Assembly (NCBI GenBank): GCA_018806915.1
Contig: JAGKQI010000034.1
Span: 1,364,001 to 1,428,000 of the forward strand
Reading direction: 5' to 3'
Source: Phytophthora colocasiae
Lineage: Eukaryota; Oomycota; Peronosporomycetes; Peronosporales; Peronosporaceae
Length of the DNA: 64,000 bases
The notes beneath the pieces are model-generated. The model was not told the origin of the DNA. It saw only the letters and a list, made by a program, of their open reading frames with translations, and ran no database searches. How positions within the stretch are numbered: position 1 is the stretch's first letter; each line of letters starts with the position of its first letter. Of this stretch, positions 32,975 through 41,517 are shown one piece after another. The position numbers were made by a program, and so were the translations under genes.

Positions 32975-34327
32975 ATGTGTCAAGCGAAAGTGACGAGCAA
33001 AACGCCACTGGTGGCGTCTTCCACGGTGCCTGCACACACATTGTGGCAGCCCAAGCTCATGTACTTCATCAGCAACGCGTGGACGTCGGCGCAGATGAAT
33101 TTCCTCAGCATTTTCTACCAACAAACGGCCCAGTTCTCCAAGATGCAGATCGGTGTACTGCAGACGTTGCCGAGCGTGTGTGCCACGCTGGCGCCACCGC
33201 TTTGGGGCGTCGTTGCCGATCACATCGAAAACCAACGACTCATCCACGTCTCCTGCATCATTTCCGGTGCGTTGTTCATGTTCGTGTTGCGCTTCTTCTA
33301 CTGGTCCTTCAACTGGAGTGTCGTCTTCGTCATCGTCTCCAACTTCCAAGTGGCCCCGACCGGGTCTCTGCTGGATCACAGTGTGCTCAATCTTCTAGAC
33401 AAGGTCGGTGGCGAATACGGCAAGCAACGGCTGTTCGGTGCACTTGGCTACGGTGTTGGAGCCTACATCACGGGCCTCATCGTGGCAGTCGGCGGCATCT
33501 CGTGGTCGTTCAACGTAAGTTTGACGCTTGGTCTGACATCTCTGCTGGTACTTCGCACGGTTCCGCCAATGCAGCACAACCGTCTGCTGCAAGAAGCTGT
33601 CGATCTGGAAAGTGGCGTGAAAAGTCCTACGTTCATGAACAACGTTCGGCTGATCTGCAAGCAAGTGGACGTACTCGTGCTGCTCGGTGTCGTCTTCCTC
33701 ATGGGGCTCATGTATGGCGTGATTTCGAGTTTCCTTACCTTGAATCTCTACAACCTCTCGGGCGAGGACGCTCAGATCGTAGGCATCGCCATTATGTGCG
33801 AGACGGCGTCGGAATTACCTGCCTTCTTCTACGCCCACAAGATCATCAACCGGTTCGGTATCGTGAACGTATTGCTGTTGTCCATCTTCGGCTACTTCCT
33901 GCGCGTCTCCTACTACGCGGTAATGACCGACGCGTGGGGCGCTATCCCGTTCGAATTCCTCCACGGCGTGACGTACGGTTTGGCCTGGGCGGCGTGCACG
34001 CAGTACGTGTATTCAACCGCTCCTCCTGGCTGTGAAGGCACGATCATGGGTATACTGAACGCCGTGCAAAATGGTCTTGCACGTGGCACAGGAACGCTCA
34101 TCGGCGGCTTCTTCTATCAAAACTACGGCGTCCGCACCATGTGGATCGTCACCATTTTGGGTGTCCCGCTTGCACTTGTCGGACTGGGGGTGTTTGCACG
34201 CTTTAAGACCAGCAACGACGAGGTGCAAGAGAAACTCATCGAGGAGGCTGAACTCTTCTCACCACATTGTGGCAACCCACAGGCGTTGAAGCTTCACGCT
34301 TGTCAGAGCTTTGACGATATCCGTTGA
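32975..34327 (+). CDS. Major facilitator superfamily transporter (MFS_1-like / LacY-type)
   Basis: Single exon, 450 residues with about 12 hydrophobic segments. The first helix region reads WQPKLMYFISNAWTSAQMNF, and the loop after helix 2 has LAPPLWGVVADH, the G-x-x-x-D-R/H-like MFS signature. It continues QRLFGALGYGVGAYITG, then FFYAHKIINRFG and GLARGTGTLIGGFFYQNYG. This helix-5 and helix-11 pattern matches the MFSD6/nucleoside-permease-like branch. The substrate is unknown. I chose the ATG at 32975; two TTG codons precede it. A 9-bp perfect inverted repeat (AACCTATAG / CTATAGGTT, 34341-34361) follows the stop. Confidence 0.88.
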   Translation: MCQAKVTSKTPLVASSTVPAHTLWQPKLMYFISNAWTSAQMNFLSIFYQQTAQFSKMQIGVLQTLPSVCATLAPPLWGVVADHIENQRLIHVSCIISGALFMFVLRFFYWSFNWSVVFVIVSNFQVAPTGSLLDHSVLNLLDKVGGEYGKQRLFGALGYGVGAYITGLIVAVGGISWSFNVSLTLGLTSLLVLRTVPPMQHNRLLQEAVDLESGVKSPTFMNNVRLICKQVDVLVLLGVVFLMGLMYGVISSFLTLNLYNLSGEDAQIVGIAIMCETASELPAFFYAHKIINRFGIVNVLLLSIFGYFLRVSYYAVMTDAWGAIPFEFLHGVTYGLAWAACTQYVYSTAPPGCEGTIMGILNAVQNGLARGTGTLIGGFFYQNYGVRTMWIVTILGVPLALVGLGVFARFKTSNDEVQEKLIEEAELFSPHCGNPQALKLHACQSFDDIR

Positions 34328-34340
34328 CCCCTTTCAACAG

Positions 34341-34361
34341 AACCTATAGAGTCTATAGGTT
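34341..34361. repeat. Perfect inverted repeat after MFS stop
   Basis: AACCTATAG, a 3-base loop, then CTATAGGTT, starting 14 bases past the stop codon. It could form a hairpin in the 3' UTR. Function unknown. Confidence 0.5.
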
Positions 34362-34453
34362 ATTGTAGACGACAATGTAATACTTTTTGAAACGTCTTCC
34401 GGGAGGACCCTTCTTTGCACGTCTATGATTGGCTAAAATGTTATCCATGATCA

Positions 34454-35860
34454 CTAGCGCTCTGGGCGCCCGCTACGCGGGCGCGTGGGCATGGTTGGTC
34501 CCAGTAGTTTGGGTAAGGGTAATATAGACCAGTGAAGTTGAAAATATTACATGGTTCAAGAATTTTACACATGAGAACCGCAAAGAGATTTTATTCAAAA
34601 GAAATATGAAATTATGCACTTAGAACTCGAAGATCTCAATGTGTGTACGTTCCCGTCCTCGTCGATCGCTTCCGGGTCCACGGCTATCTTGATCGCCTTC
34701 GGTGAAGTTACCCTCGACAACGCTACATACAGCTGTCCATGCGCGAACACAGGGGACTCGAGGTAGATCTCCAGCCGTGGTGGATAGACTGTCCTTGGGC
34801 CTTGTTGATCGTCATCGCAAATGCCGGAACCACAGGAAACTGTTTTCGCCGAAGCTTGAACGGGAATTCCTTGTCGTCATCTTCATTGTAGAAGATGATA
34901 CGCGGAATGAATACTCGCTTTCCCTTGAACGGCCCAGTCATAATCGTAGCCTAATGCTTCGCTCACGCAGTGACACGACTCGGAGTCGTGTTCCGTTACA
35001 CAACCCTGCGTCGCTGTTCAGGCTACGAATCATAATGATCGAGTTCCAACTTTCAATACAATTCGGGTGTGGTGGAATTCCGGAGAAATTCAGAGAGTTC
35101 AAGAACTCTGGCTCAAACATGTTTGGATCCGCTACACCTTCGAGACTGTCAACAGAGCGGTTACTCTTTTGTTTCTCCTGATAGACGTCTCCGAGACCAT
35201 GTCGTTAATTCGCCTCACACTTGCGTTCGTTGGTGCCAAAATGGCTCGTTCAACAAAGTAGTCATCCGGAAAGATTGTCGTCACCAACACCAGGATACAC
35301 TACATCAATAAGCGCATTGACACTGCATGTTGAAAACTCGGACAGTTTTAAGGGATCCGAAATGTAGAGTGTGCCGTGCGTCCTCCTGTCAACAACGTCG
35401 CAGCGATTCCACTGGAAGCCACTGCTATCGCCACGCTTCAATGTAGACGGACAGGAGCAAGTATCTGCTCCAGCAGAACGACTTACCAGTTCCACCTGGG
35501 CCGTCCACAAAAAAGAGCTTCTGTCCACCGACTGGGTGATGTACAGCTTCGATGACTTGGTCAAAAATGTCTTTCTGGTTCTGGTTCATCCGATCCGCAA
35601 GCGTCGCAGTTCTCTCAAGGTCGTCCAGTTCGTACGCTGCTACCTCCCAGGCGACGATATCCATAGGATCCGCAGACTGGCGTGCGACTTCATCAGAAAC
35701 GTCGCTGTACGTTTCGAGACCAGGAAGTCCATGCGTATGTAGCGTTTTTCCGTTCGAAATCAGATACTCCGCCAGCCACGTCAGGCACTTATACTCTGCT
35801 ATGCGCCAGACTTCCTCGTCACGGTTTGTTAGGTTCGATTCGATTAAGTTCGTTCTATTA
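34454..35860 (-). mobile_element. Decayed Helitron (3' end with PIF1-like helicase pieces)
   Basis: The minus strand carries Helitron helicase (PIF1-type) motifs in order: a linker ending HGLPGLETYSD (about 35740), NQNQKDIFDQVI and LFFVDGPGGTGKS (Walker A, about 35490), AVASSGIAATLLTGGRTAHS (about 35400), VERAILAPTN (about 35250), GLCNGTRLRV (about 34990), FPVVPAFAMTINKAQGQS (about 34800) and QLYVALSRVTSPKAIK (about 34720). Frames shift and stops intervene, and the piece between AHSTFRIP and YPGVGDD is deleted, so it is not functional. The 3' terminus is kept: an 8-bp stem (GCGCCCGC/GCGGGCGC, loop of 3; 34466-34484), eight bases, then CTAG (34457-34454) followed by host T, the CTRR|T end expected of a Helitron. 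The Rep part and 5' TC end are missing. Confidence 0.85.
34466..34484 (-). repeat. Helitron 3' terminal hairpin
   Basis: GCGCCCGC-GTA-GCGGGCGC read on the minus strand, eight bases before the CTAG terminus. Position and shape match the sub-terminal hairpin that marks Helitron 3' ends. Confidence 0.75.
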
Positions 35861-35905
35861 GGTTCGAAAATCCGATTAGGTTCGAATCCAGATAAGTCCG
35901 AATAA
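35828..35905. repeat. Degenerate tandem repeat (ATTAGGTTCGA units)
   Basis: Four or five imperfect units related to ATTAGGTTCGAA lie side by side exactly where the Helitron coding similarity stops, 225 bases before the second cryptochrome gene. It may mark the break point of the truncated element. One unit looks like a tRNA B box but no tRNA fold is possible. Confidence 0.6.
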
Positions 35906-36129
35906 TTACGTGGACAATGCTAGTTTTGTAATTTCTGGAAAGAAGGTTCCAGTCAATAAGGTAGGTGCAGCTGCTTTGATAGGAGAAAAGTGTATAGAAA
36001 TGTATCGAGACGCGCACCAAAAAAGATGCCACTCGAAAGGCTCAGGCCGGTGGAAAGGGGCGTGACCGACGGACAGACACGTTATGATCTTACTGTGAAG
36101 TTGATTCCATCTTCGACCTGCAAGCTCTA

Positions 36130-38283
36130 ATGACGGACCATTCTCCTCCTCCTCCTCCGACGCCCCCGCTGCCTCCGGAGGACCCCAATGAGGCCTCAGA
36201 CGACACTGACCTTGTGAACTTTGCCTCGTCGTTGCTGGACGCCGCTGACCCGGACTCACAGCTGCCGGAATCGGCCCTGGACGCCGCAACTCTGGATGCC
36301 GTGCACGCAGCTATTACTGCGCCACAAGAGTCGCCTTCTGCGCAGAATATCCTAGAATTGCAGCGAGAGCATCATGCTACAGTTGCTGAGGAGCAGAAAG
36401 AGCCCCTTCCGAGCGAAATTAGCCCAGAAACAGCTACAGAACGCGTCGATCAAGATGAAGTCAGAGTCCTCATGTGGTTTCGACGTGATCTTCGGCTGCA
36501 CGACAACTTGGCACTCGCTGAAGCTCTAAAGCTGGTCAAGCAACAAGAGAAGAAGCTGACACAAACTACAGGTCGTAAGGTTGTGTTCATCCCGTTGTAC
36601 ATCGTGCACCGCCCCAAGATCATGCTGTGCAGTGTCAACCGCTTCCAGTTCATGCTCGAGAGCGTGTCTGACCTCGCGGACGCCTTGGCAGCTAGAGGGT
36701 CACGCCTTGTAGTAGCTAGAGGGGACGGAGTGCAGGTGCTGCGTCGACTGCTGCCGGCCTGGCGTATCACGCACTTGTTCTTCGACGCAGCCAGTGAACC
36801 CTTCGCTATCGCCCGAGACAACCGCGCAGTGGCATTGGCGACGCGCCTGGGTGTTCAGGCGCACGTGACGCACGGGTATACACTGTATGATCTGGACGCT
36901 GTCATTAGTGGGAATGACGGAGAGCCACCTAAGACGTACACGGCGTTCCTCCGATCACTGGCCATGCAGCCGAAGCCACCCAAGCCTCTTCCCACACCGG
37001 AAGAGATTCCATCACCTGTGTATTTGCCTAGTGAACTCTATCAACAAGTGGTGGATTACTGGAAGAACCGACTTAAACCTGATCCAGTTGTGTCGCAATC
37101 TGACGTGAAAGAGGAGAAGACGGAAGATGAGGAAGTTAAACAGGAAGAAGAAGAAGACGATCCAGAAGTAAAAGCAAAGCAACTCGAAGAAATTGGCGGC
37201 CCAGAGCAACAATTCACACTACCTGAAGTGACAGATTTTGGCTATGAAGCACCGGAACGACACCCTTTTATCTACGGGGGCGAGCAAATTGCGCTCAGTA
37301 TCTTGCGTGACTACTGCCGCAATGAAGGTCGCGTCGTCAAGTTCGAGAAACCAAAGACATCCCCGGCTCAAACGACGCCATCGGCCTCGACGACGTCGCT
37401 CAGTCCGTACTTGTACTTTGGATGTATCAGTCCGCGTACATTTTTGCATCACGTTCAGGGCATTCAAGAGCACCACGCCAAAGCCCTATCAGCTACACCA
37501 GTGAGTCTGGATGGTCAACTTCTCTGGCGCGAGTTTTTCCACTGTCACGGCCGAGCCAACCCGTACTTCGACAAGATGGAGGAGAGCCCCACGTGTCTAC
37601 AGATCGACTGGCGATGGCATACGATTCCAGAGAAAGAGGAAGATATGACCGATGACGACAAGCTCGCTCGCTCGCAGTTCAAGGCTTGGACGGATGGCCA
37701 GACCGGTTTCCCATGGATCGACGCGATCATGATTCAGCTGAAGGAGGAGGGCTGGATGCATCATCTAGCGCGCCACTCTGTGGCCTGCTTCCTTACTCGC
37801 GGTGATCTCTACATCTCGTGGGTGCGAGGCCTTGAAGTGTTTCAGGAACGGCTGATCGATCACGACTGGAGTATCAACGCGGGCAATTGGCTTTGGCTTA
37901 GCAGCAGCTACTTCTTCTCGGCTTACTTCCGGGTGTATTCACCGTCAACATTCGGCAAGAAATGGGACCCGGAAGGTTTATTTATCCGCAAGTACGTTCC
38001 GGCGCTGAGCAAGATGCCAGTCAAGTACATCTACGAGCCCTGGAAGGCACCAGTGACTGTGCAGCAAGCTGCAGGCTGCCTGATCGGTAAACACTATCCG
38101 TTCCCGATTGTGGATCACAAGATTGCGATGCGCCGGTGCATGGAAGGCATGAAAAAGTCCTACGCTATCAACGAGTACGGCACCCCTCCAGTCCCGAAGC
38201 CACCCGGCAGCCCCCGGCTCAAGCGTCAGCGTGAAAACTCGTCCAGTTCGTCCGAGACGTCGGAAGAGTCAACCCAGGGGTAA
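36130..38283 (+). CDS. Cryptochrome/photolyase family protein 2, (6-4) photolyase-like
   Basis: FAD-dependent enzyme or photoreceptor, 717 residues, no introns. A Pro- and Asp-rich N-terminal extension of about 110 residues precedes VLMWFRRDLRLHDNLAL. The FAD domain has TGFPWIDAIMIQ, WMHHLARHSVACFLTRGDL (about residue 541), INAGNWLWLSSSYFF (about 582), FRVYSPSTFGKKWDP and IRKYVPALSKMP. These fit (6-4) photolyases closely, with both catalytic histidines and the Asn facing flavin N5 present. An acidic, Lys/Glu-rich insertion of about 45 residues (about 325-370) sits in the inter-domain linker, and the tail is Ser-rich with a basic RLKRQRE stretch, a possible nuclear signal. It is a diverged paralogue of the gene at 25007. 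The Helitron remnant ends just upstream. Confidence 0.92.
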   Translation: MTDHSPPPPPTPPLPPEDPNEASDDTDLVNFASSLLDAADPDSQLPESALDAATLDAVHAAITAPQESPSAQNILELQREHHATVAEEQKEPLPSEISPETATERVDQDEVRVLMWFRRDLRLHDNLALAEALKLVKQQEKKLTQTTGRKVVFIPLYIVHRPKIMLCSVNRFQFMLESVSDLADALAARGSRLVVARGDGVQVLRRLLPAWRITHLFFDAASEPFAIARDNRAVALATRLGVQAHVTHGYTLYDLDAVISGNDGEPPKTYTAFLRSLAMQPKPPKPLPTPEEIPSPVYLPSELYQQVVDYWKNRLKPDPVVSQSDVKEEKTEDEEVKQEEEEDDPEVKAKQLEEIGGPEQQFTLPEVTDFGYEAPERHPFIYGGEQIALSILRDYCRNEGRVVKFEKPKTSPAQTTPSASTTSLSPYLYFGCISPRTFLHHVQGIQEHHAKALSATPVSLDGQLLWREFFHCHGRANPYFDKMEESPTCLQIDWRWHTIPEKEEDMTDDDKLARSQFKAWTDGQTGFPWIDAIMIQLKEEGWMHHLARHSVACFLTRGDLYISWVRGLEVFQERLIDHDWSINAGNWLWLSSSYFFSAYFRVYSPSTFGKKWDPEGLFIRKYVPALSKMPVKYIYEPWKAPVTVQQAAGCLIGKHYPFPIVDHKIAMRRCMEGMKKSYAINEYGTPPVPKPPGSPRLKRQRENSSSSSETSEESTQG

Positions 38284-38459
38284 AGATGACGAAGGTGTCG
38301 TAACTTTGGATGCAACATTGCGTGACTTGATGTCGAAGAATTGAGTGATTTTGATCGATGCTAACACCTTACGTTTGATCATTCAGAAAGAGAGAAACTG
38401 AATCGACGAGGCTTCCTACATATGCTCTAGTTTTCTGTTTCCCTTGTGCCGAGCAAGAC

Positions 38460-39293
38460 ATGCATTCGACGCTACGCAATTGTCTCTTTCGACTTGTGGT
38501 ACTCGCGGGGGTGGCAATTGGAGCTACTCTGGTGATAGTCACTACAACACGTAATAGTTACCTGGCTTTATCAGTGCAAGGTCTCGACTGTTGGGTACCT
38601 CGGTTATGGTGTTCGAGTCCTGTCAAGAGAAATCTGCAAGGTATTGGCCAAGCTCCACCATTTCACGAAATGAACCAAAGGTGGCCGCGTCATGAAGGTT
38701 GGCGTGACTCGTACGAACACTATTCACATAGACGCCATGACGACGATGATGATTATTCTGAAGATGAAAACGACGATGACGATGACAGCGACAGCAGTAG
38801 TCGAAGTGGCAGCGGGCGAGAAGCTGCCGTCCAGTCCAGTGTCATCTCGAATATGGACGGTGTCAATATCGGCAATTCGATCACCATTATCAACGTCGGC
38901 GCGGGGAGCGCGGCAAGTGCTAGTCAACCTGGTGATTTTCCAAAGGTGAAGACATCGGGCAGCTTCTCAATCACCGAAAAAGGACGGTCCGCTGTTACCT
39001 CGGCAGCCGTCCGGGCCTTCTGTGACTCCATGGGCTGCAATCCGTTCCTGTCGAAGTTGAATCCAAGCATGGAAAGCAGATCAAAAGCTCCAACTTTATC
39101 GACGATGTCTTCAGTCAATGGACGAAATGCAAGAGGCAATGGTGCGAGAGGAAACGGAGTGCGAAATCAGTTCCCTCTCTATGGTAAGGGAGGCAATGGA
39201 AAGTTCCCGCTACAAAGTGGTGGCGGCCGGACGGCCAAGTTCTCTAGCTGGCTGCTTTTCATCGCAATTCTTGTCCAGCTTAGATATGTCTAA
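38460..39293 (+). CDS. Putative secreted/GPI-anchored protein with acidic tract
   Basis: A 277-codon frame. The start has a basic residue then a long hydrophobic run (LVVLAGVAIGATLVIVTTT), a signal peptide or anchor. The middle contains His/Asp/Ser-rich low-complexity sequence with two poly-Asp runs, then a Ser/Gly/Asn-rich part. The last 17 residues are hydrophobic (WLLFIAILVQL) after a small-residue stretch, which resembles a GPI-attachment signal. No known domain. Such proteins are common on oomycete walls, but this assignment is inferred from composition only. Convergent with the RING gene copy 2, 90 bases apart. Confidence 0.5.
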   Translation: MHSTLRNCLFRLVVLAGVAIGATLVIVTTTRNSYLALSVQGLDCWVPRLWCSSPVKRNLQGIGQAPPFHEMNQRWPRHEGWRDSYEHYSHRRHDDDDDYSEDENDDDDDSDSSSRSGSGREAAVQSSVISNMDGVNIGNSITIINVGAGSAASASQPGDFPKVKTSGSFSITEKGRSAVTSAAVRAFCDSMGCNPFLSKLNPSMESRSKAPTLSTMSSVNGRNARGNGARGNGVRNQFPLYGKGGNGKFPLQSGGGRTAKFSSWLLFIAILVQLRYV

Positions 39294-39383
39294 TACGTTG
39301 TGGTGAAGCTTCGATTGAATAACAGGAATTGATCAACTCGTTTTAGATACAATTGCTACAGACCTCAAACGCTGCATTGAGTA

Positions 39384-40091
39384 TTAGATGTATGCAGCAC
39401 CATGCACTCTCTTGAAGACGCCCCTCATATAACCCGGGGCGGTCGACATCAACTCTTCCCGTTGCCGCTTGGTGTTTCGAATCGGAGGCATCAGCGCCGA
39501 CGATCCGTTGCCGTGCAGCATGGCCACTCTCACTTGGCACGGCTTCCTCCGTCGTGCTGAGTCCAACGACTCCGTGGATATCCGTGCCATGGAGATTGTC
39601 ACCGCTACCTGGAGCATTCGATCGCCCACTGGCCGGACCTGCAACTCGGATGGCGACAGACCGTCATGCTCTGATAGTAGCTGTAGCGTTGACTGCACGG
39701 CGGCAATCGCAAATGTACCAGTGTACGCCTTCGGCAGCTGAAACCGGCAGAGTGGACACGTACTACGTCGATGTAGCCATGACTGCGCACAAGTCGAGTG
39801 GAACTGATGACCACACGGTAGTTTGAGCTGTGTGACGGACCCTGTACAGGCCGCAGCCATGCAAATGGAGCACGCCATATCCTGATCAACATCCGCGCTG
39901 TTGTTTTCAGCGTCACGCACCATCTTGGTGAGTTTTTTCGGCTCGGTGGGGGAGATCTGCTTTAGTTGCGGCAAAACCTGTCTCAATACGAGCCTTACCC
40001 ATGTCGGGCTCTCGAAATGCCGCAGCACGTCTCCAATTGCCTCGGAATGGCGTGAGGTGTAGCGGACAGTGACGTTGAGCTGTAGATCCAT
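39384..40091 (-). CDS. RING-H2 finger protein, family copy 2
   Basis: 235 residues, single exon, probable E3 ubiquitin ligase. RING ligands are C74, C77, C93, H95, H98, C101, C112 and C115 (CSIC, LPCGHQFHSTC, CPLC). The N-terminal block begins MDLQLNVTVRY and carries WVRLVLRQVLPQLK at the same spacing as the other copies. The start at 40091 aligns with the other family starts; a longer frame exists upstream (to 40226) but that part is unlike the family and probably 5' UTR. The tail (KRQREELMS...FKRVHG) is basic. It is the most diverged copy in the N-terminal block. Same strand as copy 3, 571 bases upstream. Confidence 0.85.
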   Translation of the reverse strand: MDLQLNVTVRYTSRHSEAIGDVLRHFESPTWVRLVLRQVLPQLKQISPTEPKKLTKMVRDAENNSADVDQDMACSICMAAACTGSVTQLKLPCGHQFHSTCAQSWLHRRSTCPLCRFQLPKAYTGTFAIAAVQSTLQLLSEHDGLSPSELQVRPVGDRMLQVAVTISMARISTESLDSARRRKPCQVRVAMLHGNGSSALMPPIRNTKRQREELMSTAPGYMRGVFKRVHGAAYI

Positions 40092-40662
40092 GAATATTGT
40101 TTCCTGTTTCCTGTTTTTCGTTTTGAACTTTGAGTGGCGAGTCCTGAAATGAGGCAGTGAGAGCCAAGGGCTCCGATCTCCGAGGGAATACTGCGGCGTT
40201 CGCGTTGAAGACGACGCAAAGTTCACTTGCTTTAACTGGACGGACGGTCAGAAGGGTGCGGAACGTGGGAGCTGGCGGGCAAAACATCGCATGCAAGCTG
40301 CGTTGACATCCTGGTGTTCGCCGATTCTTATTCGATGGGGATTGCTGAAGTTTCGGTGGGGGTAAACGTCAGTTTTGGTCCGACACCTGAGCGTAGTGCC
40401 AGGACGAGTGTATCCTCACTGCAGCTTCGGGCATGGGATCCTTCGCGCACGAGGAACAGGACGACCAGAGCTACAGCGGATACAATTCAGCCAGCTGCTT
40501 GCAGTGCACCGCAAACGTTGTCGACTTGACCATCGACGAGCGGAAAGGTTGGCAAGGATACACGCGCTGTCTATCCACGGCGAGCTCTGATCGCAAGGAT
40601 CCCCGTGTCAAGCAGCAGATCGAGATGGGGATCCGTTCAAAAAGGTTTATATTACCGCGGCA

Positions 40663-41517
40663 CTACATGTACTCGCTGCCGGTTCGTTGCCGTTTGCTCG
40701 TCTCAGCCTGTCGACGAAAGCACCGCCGCCTCTTGCTTGTCCCCCTCGCTACGTTCGACGAGACCTGCCCGTCGCTGAACTTGGACTCTTCCAGTGCAGG
40801 CTCCACGGAGGCAAATCGAGTGGACGCGATCTGGTGGTGCTGAGTCTCAGGGTGGCACTGCACCGCGGACAACTGGCTGTCCAGTTCGGAAAACAGTTCA
40901 CCTCTGGATTCGTCCAGGAGGAGAGCGGTAAGCTCGCACGGACTGGGCACGTGGCCAAACGGGGTATCGACAATTGTTTTCTCAAGCGTGAGGCTCACCA
41001 CGATGCGCACCGGGTGGCCTCCGACCGGAGCACGGGCGATACTGGCCCGGGGCCACGCGCGGATGTGCTCTGGAAGAACCGCAGTCGATTGAAGCCGCCG
41101 GACGACGAATCCACGTGCAAACTCTTTGGGGAACTGCCAGCGGCAAATTGGGCACGTGCTCTGCAGCTGCAACCACAAGTGAATACAGTGGTGGTGGAAA
41201 CCGTGACCGCAGGGGAGCAGCACGCGGTTGTTTCTTGACTGCGCACTTTCAACGTCACCTCCGTCGGCGGCCATGCAGATTGCGCAGCTTTCAGACACCG
41301 TAAATACGTGCTTCCGATGCTCTGCTTGTACCTGCCACTGCTGTTCGAGACCTTTCAGCACCGAAGTGTCCACGGGTGATACCTTCTCGAGCCGGGGCCT
41401 AATGTGCCTGATCATAAAGGCAGCCCATGTCCGCGAGTGCAGCAGACGCAGGATGTCTCCGAGAACCGTATCTGGCGGCGTGCAGTAGTGAACCTCCACA
41501 CGCACCGTCACCTCCAT
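40663..41517 (-). CDS. RING-H2 finger protein, family copy 3
   Basis: 284 residues, single exon. RING ligands C78, C81, C103, H105, H108, C111, C122 and C125 (CAIC, LPCGHGFHHHC, CPIC); the loop between the first two ligand pairs is longer than in the other copies. The N-terminal block starts MEVTVRVEVHY and has WAAFMIRHIRPRLE. The post-RING WQFPKEF and VRIVVSLTL segments are conserved. The C terminus is strongly basic (SKRRRCFRR, SKRQR), a likely nuclear localisation signal. The family-consistent start is 41517; the frame extends upstream to 41640. A TCATTGAAAATTCC sequence about 150 bases upstream is a weak initiator candidate. Divergent from copy 4. Confidence 0.87.
   Translation of the reverse strand: MEVTVRVEVHYCTPPDTVLGDILRLLHSRTWAAFMIRHIRPRLEKVSPVDTSVLKGLEQQWQVQAEHRKHVFTVSESCAICMAADGGDVESAQSRNNRVLLPCGHGFHHHCIHLWLQLQSTCPICRWQFPKEFARGFVVRRLQSTAVLPEHIRAWPRASIARAPVGGHPVRIVVSLTLEKTIVDTPFGHVPSPCELTALLLDESRGELFSELDSQLSAVQCHPETQHHQIASTRFASVEPALEESKFSDGQVSSNVARGTSKRRRCFRRQAETSKRQRTGSEYM
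40664..40671. promoter_or_regulatory. TACATGTA octamer overlapping a stop codon
   Basis: This octamer covers the last codons and stop of RING copy 3 (minus strand), and lies 573 bases upstream of the copy 2 start codon. It is the only one of the nine that touches coding sequence. Confidence 0.25.

Noticed and set aside
32977..34035. 352-codon frame overlapping the MFS transporter
   Set aside because: It lacks hydrophobic segments and is a shifted-frame shadow; the other frame shows the MFS helices and motifs.
35875..35890. GGTTCGAATCC, identical to a tRNA B box
   Set aside because: The flanking bases do not pair as a T stem, and no A box or acceptor stem is present; it is one unit of a local ATTAGGTTCGA repeat.
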